Below, in pieces: positions 5,820-5,985 of a DNA stretch of 5,985 nucleotides. The notes beneath the pieces were generated by a model, which was not told where the DNA came from, made no database searches, and worked only from the letters and a program-made list of their open reading frames with translations. Source of the stretch: a bacterium (GTDB lineage: Bacteria; Sumerlaeota; Sumerlaeia; UBA8349); contig JABMPG010000279.1 of assembly GCA_013203855.1 (NCBI GenBank), positions 1 to 5,985 of the forward strand, written 5' to 3'. Numbering within the stretch: the first letter of the stretch is position 1; the number at the start of each line of letters is the position of its first letter. The translations under genes and the position numbers were made by a program.

Positions 5820-5985
5820 CTACCCCTTCACCGCCCCCATCTGAATGCCGCGAACCAGGTACTTCTGCAGGACCACGAAGAGAAGCACCATCGGCACTAT
5901 GGACATAGTGACGCTGGCCATCAGCAGGTGTGTTGACTGGCCGCGGGTCGAGTCAAAAAAGAGCAGGCCGATGGGCAGGGTGTAC
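5820..5985 (-). CDS. Carbohydrate ABC transporter permease, MalG/UgpE type (C-terminal end only)
   Basis: On the minus strand the last 54 residues of a protein run from the right edge to a TAG at 5822-5820. They include a final transmembrane helix (LLMASVTMSIVPMVLLFVVL) followed by QKYLVRGIQMGAVKG. The Q-K/R-Y-x-V-x-G-I-x-x-G-A-V-K-G ending is the hallmark C-terminus of the inner-membrane permeases of the CUT1 sugar ABC importers (MalG-like). These pair with a MalF-like permease, a binding protein and an ATPase, whose genes would lie beyond the right edge. The EAA loop that contacts the ATPase is not in view. The gene converges on the exported-protein cluster, so it is a separate transcription unit. 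The sugar specificity cannot be told. Confidence 0.93.
   Translation of the reverse strand, partial: YTLPIGLLFFDSTRGQSTHLLMASVTMSIVPMVLLFVVLQKYLVRGIQMGAVKG

Noticed and set aside
1..5985. CRISPR array, tRNA, rRNA, insertion sequence or attachment site
   Set aside because: No direct-repeat array, cloverleaf, transposase-like protein or terminal inverted repeats were seen on either strand.

Overview
The window appears to come from a Gram-negative-type, moderately GC-rich bacterium, probably from an uncultured or poorly sampled lineage. This is inferred from three signal-peptide proteins of modular make-up, a beta-helix surface-type protein, a TPR-fused ECF sigma factor and a sugar-type ABC permease. 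The sequence alone does not fix a phylum.

Layout. (1) Positions 2-1291 (+) hold the 3' part of an alkaline-phosphatase-superfamily phosphodiesterase whose start lies outside the window. (2) Positions 1292-1484 are a non-coding gap with one weak promoter candidate next to the following gene. (3) Positions 1485-3284 (+) encode an ECF sigma factor fused to about 400 residues of 40-residue TPR repeats. (4) Positions 3352-3948, 4016-4351 and 4395-5738 (+) encode three exported proteins in a row, with gaps of 43-67 bases and a good ribosome binding site before each. The first two share a gapless 49-residue module (26 of 49 identical by hand count) and both end in W-N-x-Y. The first also carries a fibronectin-III-like domain. 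The third joins an N-terminal secreted beta domain to a right-handed beta-helix with a cysteine ladder. (5) Positions 5772-5800 form a strong hairpin between convergent genes. (6) Positions 5820-5985 (-) hold the C-terminal end of a MalG-type carbohydrate ABC transporter permease.

Working model (inference): the sigma-TPR protein and the three exported proteins form one transcription unit or regulon. The TPR part would sense a partner or ligand, replacing a separate anti-sigma factor, and the sigma part would drive expression of cell-surface or extracellular proteins. The flanking phosphodiesterase and sugar permease have different base skew or orientation and probably belong to other units. 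The least familiar part is the 49-residue Y-x-hydrophobic module with its shared C-terminal end.
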